Below, piece after piece: positions 50,032 to 58,910 of a stretch of 64,000 bases of DNA. The notes beneath the pieces are model-generated. The model did no database searches. It had not been told where the DNA came from and saw only the letters and a program-made list of their open reading frames with translations. Origin of the DNA: Mycolicibacterium parafortuitum (GTDB lineage: Bacteria > Actinomycetota > Actinomycetes > Mycobacteriales > Mycobacteriaceae); the NCBI RefSeq assembly GCF_002086815.1, contig NZ_MVID01000006.1, forward strand, positions 1-64,000, in the 5' to 3' direction. A program made the position numbers and the translations under genes. The number at the start of each line of letters is the position of its first letter. The stretch's first letter is position 1.

Positions 50032-51045
50032 ATGCGGCGCAGTCGAACTGTCCTTCTCGGCGCGGTAGGCGTGGTCATGACGCTGATCGCCGCGTCTGCC
50101 GGAGTCGCCAACGCCGCCCCGGATGCCAATGGCCTGACGATGGTCAACGTCGTCAAGGTCAAGGGTCTGCCCTGGTTCAACCGGATGGCCGTGGGCGACG
50201 AGAACTTCGCGCAACGCACCGGCGTCCACACCAGCCAAGAGGGCGCAGACGACACCGACCCGCAGAAGCAGGTCCAGCTGATCGCGGATCTGATCCCGCG
50301 CCGGCCGACCGCCATCACCGTGGTGCCCAACTCGGTCGAAGCGCTGGAGGATGTACTCGGACAGGCTCGCGCCCAGGGCATCACGGTCGTCTCGCACGAG
50401 GCCACCGGAATTCAGAACGCCGACATCGACATCGAGGCGTTCGACAACGCCGCCTTCGGCAGGCAGATCATCCAAAGCCTCGCCCAGTGCATGGGCGGAC
50501 AAGGCGACTACGTCCAATTCGTCGGTAGCGTGACCATGACGACGCACATGCAGTGGGTGGACGCCGCGCATGACATGCAGCTGGCCGATTTCCCCGGCAT
50601 GACCCGGGTCGAAAGCCCGGTCGAAACCGCCGACGATGAGTCGACCGCCTACGCGAAGGCCACAGAGCTGCTGGCGAAGTACCCGAATCTCAGGGGCTTT
50701 CAGGGCGCGGCCAGTACCGATGTGCCGGGAATCGCACGTGCCGTACGAGACGCGGGCTTGCAGGACCGGATATGCGTGATGGGAACCGCGGTTCCCTCCT
50801 TGGCGTTGCCGTACTTCTCCGACGGCTCGGTCGACAAGATTTTCTTCTGGGATCCGGCGATGGCCGGGGAAGCGGCATTGCAGATCGCGCTGATGCTCGT
50901 GCAGGGCGAGAAGATCGAGGCCGGCACCAATCTGAACGTCCCCGGCTACGAGTCGCTGACCAAACTCGACGGCTACGACAACGTCTTCGTCGGAAATGCC
51001 GCGCTGGAAGCCGACGCCAACACCATAGCCGGGTACCAGTTCTGA
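50032..51045 (+). CDS. Secreted sugar-type periplasmic binding protein (LsrB/RhaS-like)
   Basis: A 337-residue exported type I periplasmic binding protein. The signal peptide is ~1-28 (GAVGVVMTLIAASAGVANA) without a lipobox Cys. The fold is clear from MVNVVKVKGLPWFNRMAVG, PQKQVQLIADLIPRRPTAITVVPN, then GITVVSHEA and FQGAASTDVPGIARAVRDAG. The nearest relatives should be autoinducer-2 or rhamnose binding proteins of ABC importers. No ATPase or permease is in the window and there is no lipid anchor. It is convergent with htpG. Confidence 0.82.
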   Translation: MRRSRTVLLGAVGVVMTLIAASAGVANAAPDANGLTMVNVVKVKGLPWFNRMAVGDENFAQRTGVHTSQEGADDTDPQKQVQLIADLIPRRPTAITVVPNSVEALEDVLGQARAQGITVVSHEATGIQNADIDIEAFDNAAFGRQIIQSLAQCMGGQGDYVQFVGSVTMTTHMQWVDAAHDMQLADFPGMTRVESPVETADDESTAYAKATELLAKYPNLRGFQGAASTDVPGIARAVRDAGLQDRICVMGTAVPSLALPYFSDGSVDKIFFWDPAMAGEAALQIALMLVQGEKIEAGTNLNVPGYESLTKLDGYDNVFVGNAALEADANTIAGYQF

Positions 51046-51070
51046 AAGACCCGAGGTCGTCCCGTCCCGT

Positions 51071-53026
51071 CTAGGACTGCTCCCCGATCGTGCGCGTCAG
51101 CCGGTCGGCGAGCAGGCCGGCGAACTTCGCCGGATCCTCCAGCGCCCCTCCCTCGGCGAGAAGTGCGGTGCCGTAGAGCAGTTCGGCGGTGCCGGCCAGC
51201 TCGGCGTCCGCGCCGCGGTTCTTGTACGCGTCCCGAAGACCGACGATCAGCGGGTGGTTCGGATTCAGCTCGAGGATCCTCTTCTCCACCGGGACCGGCT
51301 GACCCGATGCCCGGTACATACGGGCCAGTGCGGGTGTGATGCCGAAGGTGTCGGTGATCAGGCACGCGGGCGAATCGGTCAGCCGCGTGGACAGCCGCAC
51401 TTCCTTGACGTGGTCGCTCAGGGTGTCCTTCAGCCAGGAGATCAGGTCGGCGAACTCCTGCTCCCGCTCCTGGCGTTCGGCTTCGCTGGCTTCTTTGTCG
51501 GCCTCGGAGTCGAGGTCGACCTCGCCCTTGGCCACCGACTGCAGCGGCTTGCCGTCGAACTCGTGGATCGACTCCACCCAGACTTCGTCCACCGGATCGG
51601 TGAGCAACAGGACCTCGTACCCCTTGGCCTTGAACGCCTCCAGGTGCGGTGAGTTCAGCAGCTGCTGACGGGATTCGCCTGCGGCGTAGAAGATCTGGCC
51701 TTGCCCCTCCGGCATGCGTGCCACGTAATCGGCCAGCGTGGTGGGTTCGTCGTCGCTGTGCGTCGAGGCGAACGAGCACAGCCGCAGCAGCGTCTCCTGG
51801 TTGTCGGTATCGGTCAGCAGCCCCTCTTTGACGACCCTGCCGAACTGCGTCCAGAAGGTGCGGTACTTCTCCGGCCGCTCTGTCTGCATCTCGGTGATGG
51901 TCGAGAGCACCTTCTTGGTGAGCCTGCGCCGGATCGCCCGGATCTGGCGGTCCTGCTGCAGGATCTCGCGGGACACGTTGAGCGACATGTCCTGTGCGTC
52001 GACGACACCCTTGACGAAGCGCAGGTACGGCGGCATCAGCTGGTCGCAGTCACCCATGATGAAGACCCGCTTGACGTACAGCTGCACCCCGACCGCGGCG
52101 TTCTGGTTGAACAGGTCGAACGGCGCGTGCGACGGGATGAACAGCAGCGCCTGGTATTCGAACGTGCCCTCCGCTTTCATCGCGATGATTTCCAGCGGCT
52201 CGTCCCACGCGTGCGCGATGTGCTTGTAGAACTCCGTGTACTCCTCGTCGGAGACCTCGTCGCGGGGCCTGGCCCACAGTGCCTTCATCGAGTTCAGCGT
52301 CTGGGTCTCGACGGTGACCGTCTCCTCGCCGCCCTCCTCGGACGCGGGAGTCCGGCGCTCGACGTCCATCCGGACGGGCCAGGCGATGAAGTCCGAATAC
52401 TGCTTGACGAGTTCCCGGATCTTCCACTCCGAGGTGTAGTCGTACAGCGCGTCCTCGCGGTCCTCGGGTTTGAGGTGCAGCGTGACCGAAGTCCCGACTG
52501 GCACTTCGCCACCGGACTGGTCCACGGTCTCGATGGTGTAGCTGCCCTCGCCGGTGGACTCCCACCGGGTCGCCTCGCTCTCGCCCGCCTTGCGGGTGAG
52601 CAGCTCCACGCGGTCGGCCACCATGAAGCTTGCGTAGAAGCCGATCCCGAACTGGCCGATGAGCTCCTCGGAGGCGTTCGCGTCCTTGGCCTCCCGCAGC
52701 TGCTGGCGCAACTCGGCGGTACCCGACTTCGCGAGCGTGCCGATCAGGCGCACCACCTCGTCGCGCGACATACCGATGCCGTTGTCGCGCACCGTCAGCG
52801 TGCGCGCGTCCTTGTCGACGACGATCTCGATGTGCAGATCGGAGGTGTCGACGTCGAGGTCCTTGTTGCGGAACGCTTCGAGCCGCAGCTTGTCCAGCGC
52901 GTCGGAGGCGTTCGAGATGAGCTCGCGCAGGAACGAGTCCTTGTTGCTGTAGACGGAGTGGATCATCAGATCCAGCAGTTGCCGTGCCTCCGCCTGGAAT
53001 TCGAGCTGCTCAACCTGCGGTGCCAT
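51071..53026 (-). CDS. htpG: Molecular chaperone HtpG (Hsp90)
   Basis: A 651-residue cytosolic Hsp90. The N-terminal ATPase has ELISNASDALDKLRLEAF (~35-52) and DNGIGM (~97), followed by QFGIGFYASFMVAD. The middle domain carries the signature RGVVDAQDMSLNVSRE-like segment (VKGVVDAQDMSLNVSREILQ), with the catalytic Arg nearby. The C-terminal dimerisation part is complete. An acidic stretch (DLDSEADKEASEAERQERE) links the domains. The ATG at 53026 with a GGAGAGG site is clear. It is monocistronic, convergent with the binding-protein gene. Confidence 0.97.
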   Translation of the reverse strand: MAPQVEQLEFQAEARQLLDLMIHSVYSNKDSFLRELISNASDALDKLRLEAFRNKDLDVDTSDLHIEIVVDKDARTLTVRDNGIGMSRDEVVRLIGTLAKSGTAELRQQLREAKDANASEELIGQFGIGFYASFMVADRVELLTRKAGESEATRWESTGEGSYTIETVDQSGGEVPVGTSVTLHLKPEDREDALYDYTSEWKIRELVKQYSDFIAWPVRMDVERRTPASEEGGEETVTVETQTLNSMKALWARPRDEVSDEEYTEFYKHIAHAWDEPLEIIAMKAEGTFEYQALLFIPSHAPFDLFNQNAAVGVQLYVKRVFIMGDCDQLMPPYLRFVKGVVDAQDMSLNVSREILQQDRQIRAIRRRLTKKVLSTITEMQTERPEKYRTFWTQFGRVVKEGLLTDTDNQETLLRLCSFASTHSDDEPTTLADYVARMPEGQGQIFYAAGESRQQLLNSPHLEAFKAKGYEVLLLTDPVDEVWVESIHEFDGKPLQSVAKGEVDLDSEADKEASEAERQEREQEFADLISWLKDTLSDHVKEVRLSTRLTDSPACLITDTFGITPALARMYRASGQPVPVEKRILELNPNHPLIVGLRDAYKNRGADAELAGTAELLYGTALLAEGGALEDPAKFAGLLADRLTRTIGEQS

Positions 53027-53108
53027 GTGCCCTCTCCTTCGACAAAGCGATCTCAGATGCCGGGAGACAAATATTAGCGAGGCCGCTCCGCAGTGCTGAT
53101 GGCCGCCG

Positions 53109-54497
53109 TCAGACCAGCGTCCGGATCACCTGGCCGGTGGCCAGCACCCGGGCCGGGTCGTAGCGGTCCGCCAGGGCGGCCAGCCAGTGCAGCGTGTCCT
53201 CGCTGTACACCCGCGCCGGACGCGCCGGGTCGTAGGACGGCGCGAAGTTCGGCCACTGCCCGCCCGTGGACCACGCGGCAACGGCATGGGTGACCGAGCG
53301 GGCATGCTCGACGACCGCGCCGGCGATCTCCGGCGCCAACGCACCGATGACCGTCAGCGAATAGGCGGCGTCCCGGTGGCAGAACGCGCTGCGGTGTTCC
53401 GGTTCGCGCGCCAGCGCTCCACCGAGCATCCGCAGCTCGACCAGCGCCTGCGGCGACCCGGACTCTGGGCCGGCCGCCGCGAGCACGGCATCGATCGCCT
53501 CGGCGGGTAGCTCCGACAGCAGGGCGTGGGCCTCGTTGCACGGCATCGGATCGACCGGGTCGGCGTGCACCGCACCGATCGCCGCGTAGGGCATCACCGC
53601 GACCGCGTCGATCAACGGCGTCGCCAGTGCGCGCATCGGGGCCAACAGCCGCTCCCCCTCCGCGAGGTCGCCTACGGCGGTGTACCGCACCGAAACCGTC
53701 ATCCTGCCGGCCAGTGGTTCGGGCACGCCGGGCAGCGGGGGCAGCTGTTGGATCGCGATCGAGGTGTTCACCGTCTCGGGTAGCGTCGCGCTCCAGGCGC
53801 GCCAGGCGTGCAGCACCGTCGCGGCCTTACTACCGTCGAAATACAGTGCCCCTCCGTAGAACTCGGCGATGGCGGGCATCTCCATCTCGACCGAGGTGAC
53901 GATGCCCAGCGTCGCCTTGCCCCCGCGCAGGCCCCAGAACAGGTCCGCGTTCTCGTCGGGGGCGGCACGCAGCAACCGACCGTCCCCGGTCACCAGCTCG
54001 AACGCGCGCACATGGTCCGAGGACAGGCCGACAGTGCGCACCAACGGCCCGATCCCTCCCCCGGTCAGGTAGCCGACCACGCCGACGGCCGGCGACGACC
54101 CGCACAGCGGCGCGAGTCCGTGCGGGGTGGCGGCGTCGATCACGTCCTGCCAGCGTGCGCCGGCCTGCACCTGCGCCGTGCCGTTGAGGGGGTCGACGGA
54201 GACGCGCTTCATCGCCGACGTCTGGACCAGGATCGTGTTCGGCCCGATCCCGACCGCGCCGTGGCCGGTCGCCTGCACCGTCACCGTGAACCCGTGTGCG
54301 GCGGCGAACCGCACCGTCGCCGCGACGTCCTGCGGGGACGTCGCCAACACCACGGCCGCCGGATTGACGGGTGCGGCCACGTTCCACGGGGCGCAGCGCT
54401 CGTAGCCGGGCTCACCGGGCAGCGCGACGTGCGTCGTGACCTGATCGCGCAGGGTGCGCAGCGCTTCGTCGCGGCTCAGGTCCGTGGGTGCGGTCAT
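53109..54497 (-). CDS. FAD-linked oxidase, berberine-bridge-enzyme type
   Basis: A 462-residue oxidoreductase of the FAD-binding type 4 / BBE family. The N-terminal ~200 residues bind FAD: VRFAAAHGFTVTVQATGHGAVG carries the His used for covalent FAD in this family, and CGSSPAVGVVGYLTGGGIG follows. The C-terminal YDPARPARVYSEDTLHWLAALADRYDP is the BBE tail. It oxidises an alcohol, sugar or alkaloid-like substrate, unspecified. The ATG at 54497 with AAAGGA upstream was chosen; the extension to 54563 is Cys-rich and unlikely. Confidence 0.88.
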   Translation of the reverse strand: MTAPTDLSRDEALRTLRDQVTTHVALPGEPGYERCAPWNVAAPVNPAAVVLATSPQDVAATVRFAAAHGFTVTVQATGHGAVGIGPNTILVQTSAMKRVSVDPLNGTAQVQAGARWQDVIDAATPHGLAPLCGSSPAVGVVGYLTGGGIGPLVRTVGLSSDHVRAFELVTGDGRLLRAAPDENADLFWGLRGGKATLGIVTSVEMEMPAIAEFYGGALYFDGSKAATVLHAWRAWSATLPETVNTSIAIQQLPPLPGVPEPLAGRMTVSVRYTAVGDLAEGERLLAPMRALATPLIDAVAVMPYAAIGAVHADPVDPMPCNEAHALLSELPAEAIDAVLAAAGPESGSPQALVELRMLGGALAREPEHRSAFCHRDAAYSLTVIGALAPEIAGAVVEHARSVTHAVAAWSTGGQWPNFAPSYDPARPARVYSEDTLHWLAALADRYDPARVLATGQVIRTLV

Positions 54498-54601
54498 CGA
54501 TAGGGTCCTTTCTCGGATTCCTGGTGTTGCGCAGCAGCATCGCCGAGCGGCCTTGGCGGCCACTTGGCGCCGGACACCAAGAAAAATCCAAGCGGAACCT
54601 A

Positions 54602-54657
54602 CCGCGTGACCTGCGATTTAGCGCGCGCTCGGCGGCGGCGAGCGGAAAGTCACGCGG
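54602..54657 (-). terminator. Nested inverted repeat downstream of the ABM-like gene
   Basis: CCGCGTGAC (54602-54610) pairs with GTCACGCGG (54649-54657). An inner CGCTC/GAGCG stem lies at 54626-54644. It starts 7 nt beyond the stop at 54664 and may end that transcript. Confidence 0.45.
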
Positions 54658-54663
54658 GACGAG

Positions 54664-55284
54664 CTAGACCAGTTCGGGGACGCGCAGGTGGGCCAGCACC
54701 AGGTCGCAGTCGCAGGAGTCGAGTACCTCGGCTCCGGCGTCACGCACCGTGACCAGCTCCAGTTCGTCGAGAGCCTCCCGGTTGTGGCGCAGCGCGTCGG
54801 AGCTGTCGAACGTCACCGACGCGACGCCGAAGCCCGAATCACGGTCCGCCATCAGGCTGGCGCTGCAGAAGCCGTCCAGTTCCTCCAGCGCCGGGATGGT
54901 CGCCAGCCGGAACGCGTCGATGGCGCGGTCGACGTTCTCGGCCGCCACCCGTGCCCACGTGACCCGCACGCAGGCGCCCGGTGACGACCGGTGGTCGCGG
55001 TGCAGCGCCGCGATCTCCCACTCGTCGACCGTGGGGCTGCCCCCGAGGATCTGCGCCGCGCGGTCGCGATGCTGGTCGGCGACGGGCCTGCTGGCGTACA
55101 TGGCCTGCTCGGACTCCCAGGCGGTCGTCGCGATGCAGCGGCCGGTCTGACGGTCGACCAACAGCGACAGGCCGATATAGCCGTCCAGTCCGGTCAGCGC
55201 CGGCCACACCGTGTCGTGGATGTAGGCGATCCCGCGTTCGACAGCCGAGGATCGCGCGTGGATGGTCGAACTACGCGCATACAT
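54664..55284 (-). CDS. Protein with two ABM-like (antibiotic biosynthesis monooxygenase) halves
   Basis: A 206-residue cytosolic protein that looks like a tandem of ferredoxin-like barrels. The first half has the pattern YIHDTVWPALTGLDGYIGLSLLVDR and IATTAWESEQAM; the second repeats it as FRLATIPALEELDGFCSASLMADRDSG and VASVTFDSSDAL. This matches ABM-superfamily proteins, which include haem-degrading and quinone-forming enzymes and many unknowns. No catalytic Asn/Trp pair can be assigned. A GGAGG site 5 nt before the ATG at 55284 fixes the start. Confidence 0.7.
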   Translation of the reverse strand: MYARSSTIHARSSAVERGIAYIHDTVWPALTGLDGYIGLSLLVDRQTGRCIATTAWESEQAMYASRPVADQHRDRAAQILGGSPTVDEWEIAALHRDHRSSPGACVRVTWARVAAENVDRAIDAFRLATIPALEELDGFCSASLMADRDSGFGVASVTFDSSDALRHNREALDELELVTVRDAGAEVLDSCDCDLVLAHLRVPELV

Positions 55285-55459
55285 ATCTGCCTCCGTAGTA
55301 CGTGGCAGCGTCCCAGCGGCGCCGCCGGACGTCCTCATCGTCCTCCGCGGGACACCTCGGGGCAATGGCCGAACCGGCCGCGACGCCTCGCGAGACCGCC
55401 ATCCCGGTAGTGACTACCGCGTGGTGGCTACCGTGGGGGCGGTCTCGCGAGACGGCAGG

Positions 55460-58400
55460 TCAGGTCAGCCGTGACGCCGCGGCCGCGACCGCGGCCATCC
55501 CGACCCCGGTGGCCTCGGCGGCCAGTGCGGCGGCGTCCGCCGAGCGCTGCGCCGACGGCGCGGCCAACTCGCAGTCCAGCAGCCGGCACCGCAGCAGCGT
55601 CGGCACGCCGTCGGTACGCTCGGCGATCGCGCGGGCGGTCGCGAGGTCCGCCCTCGCCTGTTCGGCATCCCCGCGCAGCGCATGCAGCCGAGCGGTCGCC
55701 AGCGCCACCGGTCCCGCCATCCCGACCTGCCCGATCACCGCGATCCGGTCGCGATACGCGTCCAGGTGTGCCAGCAGCAGTTCGGCGAACTCGGGGAGGC
55801 CGTGATCGGCGGCCAGATGCGCCAGCAGGGTGTGATGACCCAGCGTCGTCCAGATATGGGACCGGTCGGTGTCCTCCGCCCACCGGCGCAACGTCGCCAG
55901 CGCCTCGTCGTGCGCCTTCGGACCGGTCAGCAGCGTCAGCACCCCGGTGCGCACCACGCCGACCATGCCGAGACCGCCGGATCCTTGCGCGTCCAACGCC
56001 TCCCAGCTCGGCTCGACCGGTCCGCCGCGCTCACGCAGCAGCGTCGCCCGCGCCAGCAGCCCGCTGCCCGCCTCGTACAGCTCGGTCTGCTCGTGGACGT
56101 GCGCGGCGATCGCGTGATGCCGCTCGGCTTCGGCGAAATCGCCGTGCCACACCGCCAGCACGGCCTCCATCCAGCGCAGCTGCGCGCGCAGCACCGGCAA
56201 CCGCAGCTCCTCGCTGCCCGCGATACCCGCCTGCACGTGGCGGCGGGTCGCGGCGACATCGGCGAGGTTCATCGCGGCCATCGTCGCGACCGAATGCGCG
56301 ATCACCGAATCCTCACGAGACCTGCTGTGCCCCAAAGAGTTCAGTCTGTCGACCCACTCCAGCGACTGCGCGCTCAGCGCCGCGACACCGGAGAACGTGA
56401 TCAGCCGGCCCACCAGTACGTCGGCGATCACGTCCGGATCCCCGCTGTCCTCGGCGAGCCGCTGCGCCCGGTCAAGCAGCCCCGGCGCGATCGCCGGATC
56501 CGGGTGGTAGCAGTGCCCGACGGCCAGCGCCGACAGCACCCGGGCCGACGACGCCGGTTCCCCCTCCGTGAGCGTCGCCGCCCGCATCAGCAGGGTCAGC
56601 AGCTCCCCCGGATCGTTACCCGGGGCCAGCCACGGCCACCCGCCGCTGGCCCGCAACAGCGCGCTGGCCACCCGGCCCGCGCTCGCCGCCCGCCCGGTGC
56701 GCAGCGCCTCCCCGAGATAGCGCTGCACGCTGTCGAGCACGAGTTGGCCGCGCCCGGCCCGCGAATGCGCTTCCAGCAGTTCGACGGTCAACGCATCCCG
56801 GACGGCGTCGTCGCGCTCGGACACCGGCAGCCGGTCGTAGGCGTCCAGCGCGGCCTGCCACCAGCGCGCGGCGATGTCCGAACTCCATTGCTGCGTCGCC
56901 TCTTCGGCCGCCAGCCGGCAGGCCTGCACCACCACCGTCGGCTCCACCAACGGCTGCGCGGCGACGAGGTGCTGCGCACGCCAGGTCGGCGCATCCGGTA
57001 GCGCGCTGTCGGCCAGCACATCGGCGACCTTGGCGTGTACGCGCTGCCGGCGCAGCGCGGGCATCCCGGTGAGCAACTGCTCGCGCAGCAGACCGTGGGC
57101 GAACACGTAACCCTCACCGGTGTGCGAGGAGACGATGATGCGTTCGTCGGCCGCCTCATCCAGATAGTCGGCCAGCGTGTCCAGATCCAGCGCCGTGGTC
57201 TTGGCCAGCAGCGGAACCGTGACCGAGTCGAGGACATCGGCGATCACCGCCGCGGCGCGCAGCACCTGCATCACCGCCGGATCCAGCGCGGCCAGGCGAC
57301 GGTCCAGCACCGAGCGCACCGCGTGCGGAATCTCGTTGCCCGCGCGCTCCTCTCGGGGCAGCCGGGCGTATTCGGAGACGAAGAACGGGTTGCCGCCGGT
57401 GCGGTCCGCCAACTGGGCAGCCTCTTCGGCGGTGACGACCTCCTCGGCCACCTCGTTCGCCAGCACCGCGACGTCCTCCGACGACAGCGCGGGCACCTCG
57501 ATGAGCCGGTTGTCCTTGCCGCGGGCCACCGTACTGAGCAGTCGCGCGACCTCGGGCGTGCGCTCGCCGTCGCGCACCGTGACGATCACCAGCACCGGGT
57601 GGTCGCGCAGCGCTCCGGCGATGTAGGCCAGGCACGCAGCGGAGGTGGTGTCCGACCACTGCACGTCGTCGACGATCACCGCGCGCAATCCCGGTGCGGA
57701 CTCGAGGAGTCGCTGGATCCGTTCGTAGACGAGGAATCTCGCGGTATCCGGGTCAGCGTGCGGCGGGATCGCGAGCACCTCGTCGGCGTCGGCGCCCAGC
57801 GACCGGACCAACTGCCGCATCGGCCACCACGGCGGGGTGCCCCGCTCGTCGGGACAGTTGACCCAGACGGCGTCGCCGCCCCCGCCGGTCACCAGCCCCG
57901 CGATCTCCTCGGCCAGCCGGGTCTTCCCGATCCCCGGCGGCCCCGACAGCACCAGCCAGCGCGTCGCGCCTGCCCTGGTCCGCTCCAACAGCTCTGCCGC
58001 CGTGGCGAGTTCGCGCCTGCGGCCGATCAACGGCGCACGGTGCGACGCCGGCTCGGGCGTCTCGGCCCGGGCCGTGGTGGCCTCGGCGGGCACCACCGGC
58101 GCGGCGCCGGTCCACTCCGGCGAGCGCGGCCACCCCGACAGTTCGGGCGCCTGGCGCAGCACGGCGGTCTGCAGATCGCGAAGCTCCGGCCCCGGCTCGA
58201 GACCGAGTTCGTCGTCGAGCCGGCGCGCATACCGGCTGTAGGCCTCCAGTGCGTCGGCGGCGCGCCCGGCCCGGTACAGCGCGAGCATCTGTAGTCGGCA
58301 ACCCCGGTCGGCGAGCGGATCGAGTGCGCGCAGCTGCGACACCGTCGTCAGGGCGGCCGGGATCCTTCCCAGCGCCAGCAACGAGATCACCTTGTCGGCA

Positions 58401-58897
58401 ACGCATTCGGTGCGCATCTCGGCGATACGCGCCGCGTCCTCGCGCACCCAGTCGGCGTCCCCCATGTCTTCGAGCAGCTCGCCGCGGATCAGGACGAGCG
58501 CCGCGTCGGACTCGGCGAGGGCCTCCTCCCAGCGTTCGGCCTCGATCGCCGCGGCCGCCCGCCCGCAGGCCGAGCCGAACACCGTGATGTCGAGGTCGTC
58601 GGGGCCGAGGTCGATGAAGTACCCCGGCGGCTGACGCACGATCGGCTGCGCCACCGACGCCGTCGGATCACCGGCGCGCAGCGCCCGGCGCAGGTTGGAG
58701 ATGTAGACCTGCAGGCTCGCCGTCGCGCTGGCCGGGACATCGTCGCCCCACACCGCGTCGACGAGCCGATCGGTCGACACCACCCGGCCCTGCGCCAGCA
58801 GCAACGCCGCCAGCACCGCCCGCTGCTTGCGCGGGCCGACATCGATCACACCCTCCCCGTGGACCACTTGCAGTGGTCCGAGCAACCGATAGCGCAC
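55460..58897 (-). CDS. SARP-type regulator with AAA ATPase domain
   Basis: A 1145-residue transcription factor. Residues ~1-95 are an OmpR-like winged helix (VIDVGPRKQRAVLAALLLAQG, VSTDRLVDAVWGDD). Residues ~97-245 form a bacterial transcriptional activation domain. An AAA/NACHT-like ATPase follows, with Walker A GPPGIGKTRLAEE (~318) and Walker B RAVIVDDVQWSD. The remaining ~550 residues are helical, TPR-like repeats. There is no C-terminal LuxR helix-turn-helix. It is AfsR-like in layout. The GTG at 58897 is 13 bp after the UPF0182 stop, so it may be read through from that gene. Targets are unknown. Confidence 0.88.
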   Translation of the reverse strand: MRYRLLGPLQVVHGEGVIDVGPRKQRAVLAALLLAQGRVVSTDRLVDAVWGDDVPASATASLQVYISNLRRALRAGDPTASVAQPIVRQPPGYFIDLGPDDLDITVFGSACGRAAAAIEAERWEEALAESDAALVLIRGELLEDMGDADWVREDAARIAEMRTECVADKVISLLALGRIPAALTTVSQLRALDPLADRGCRLQMLALYRAGRAADALEAYSRYARRLDDELGLEPGPELRDLQTAVLRQAPELSGWPRSPEWTGAAPVVPAEATTARAETPEPASHRAPLIGRRRELATAAELLERTRAGATRWLVLSGPPGIGKTRLAEEIAGLVTGGGGDAVWVNCPDERGTPPWWPMRQLVRSLGADADEVLAIPPHADPDTARFLVYERIQRLLESAPGLRAVIVDDVQWSDTTSAACLAYIAGALRDHPVLVIVTVRDGERTPEVARLLSTVARGKDNRLIEVPALSSEDVAVLANEVAEEVVTAEEAAQLADRTGGNPFFVSEYARLPREERAGNEIPHAVRSVLDRRLAALDPAVMQVLRAAAVIADVLDSVTVPLLAKTTALDLDTLADYLDEAADERIIVSSHTGEGYVFAHGLLREQLLTGMPALRRQRVHAKVADVLADSALPDAPTWRAQHLVAAQPLVEPTVVVQACRLAAEEATQQWSSDIAARWWQAALDAYDRLPVSERDDAVRDALTVELLEAHSRAGRGQLVLDSVQRYLGEALRTGRAASAGRVASALLRASGGWPWLAPGNDPGELLTLLMRAATLTEGEPASSARVLSALAVGHCYHPDPAIAPGLLDRAQRLAEDSGDPDVIADVLVGRLITFSGVAALSAQSLEWVDRLNSLGHSRSREDSVIAHSVATMAAMNLADVAATRRHVQAGIAGSEELRLPVLRAQLRWMEAVLAVWHGDFAEAERHHAIAAHVHEQTELYEAGSGLLARATLLRERGGPVEPSWEALDAQGSGGLGMVGVVRTGVLTLLTGPKAHDEALATLRRWAEDTDRSHIWTTLGHHTLLAHLAADHGLPEFAELLLAHLDAYRDRIAVIGQVGMAGPVALATARLHALRGDAEQARADLATARAIAERTDGVPTLLRCRLLDCELAAPSAQRSADAAALAAEATGVGMAAVAAAASRLT

Positions 58898-58910
58898 CGG
58901 TGTGGGTGAA

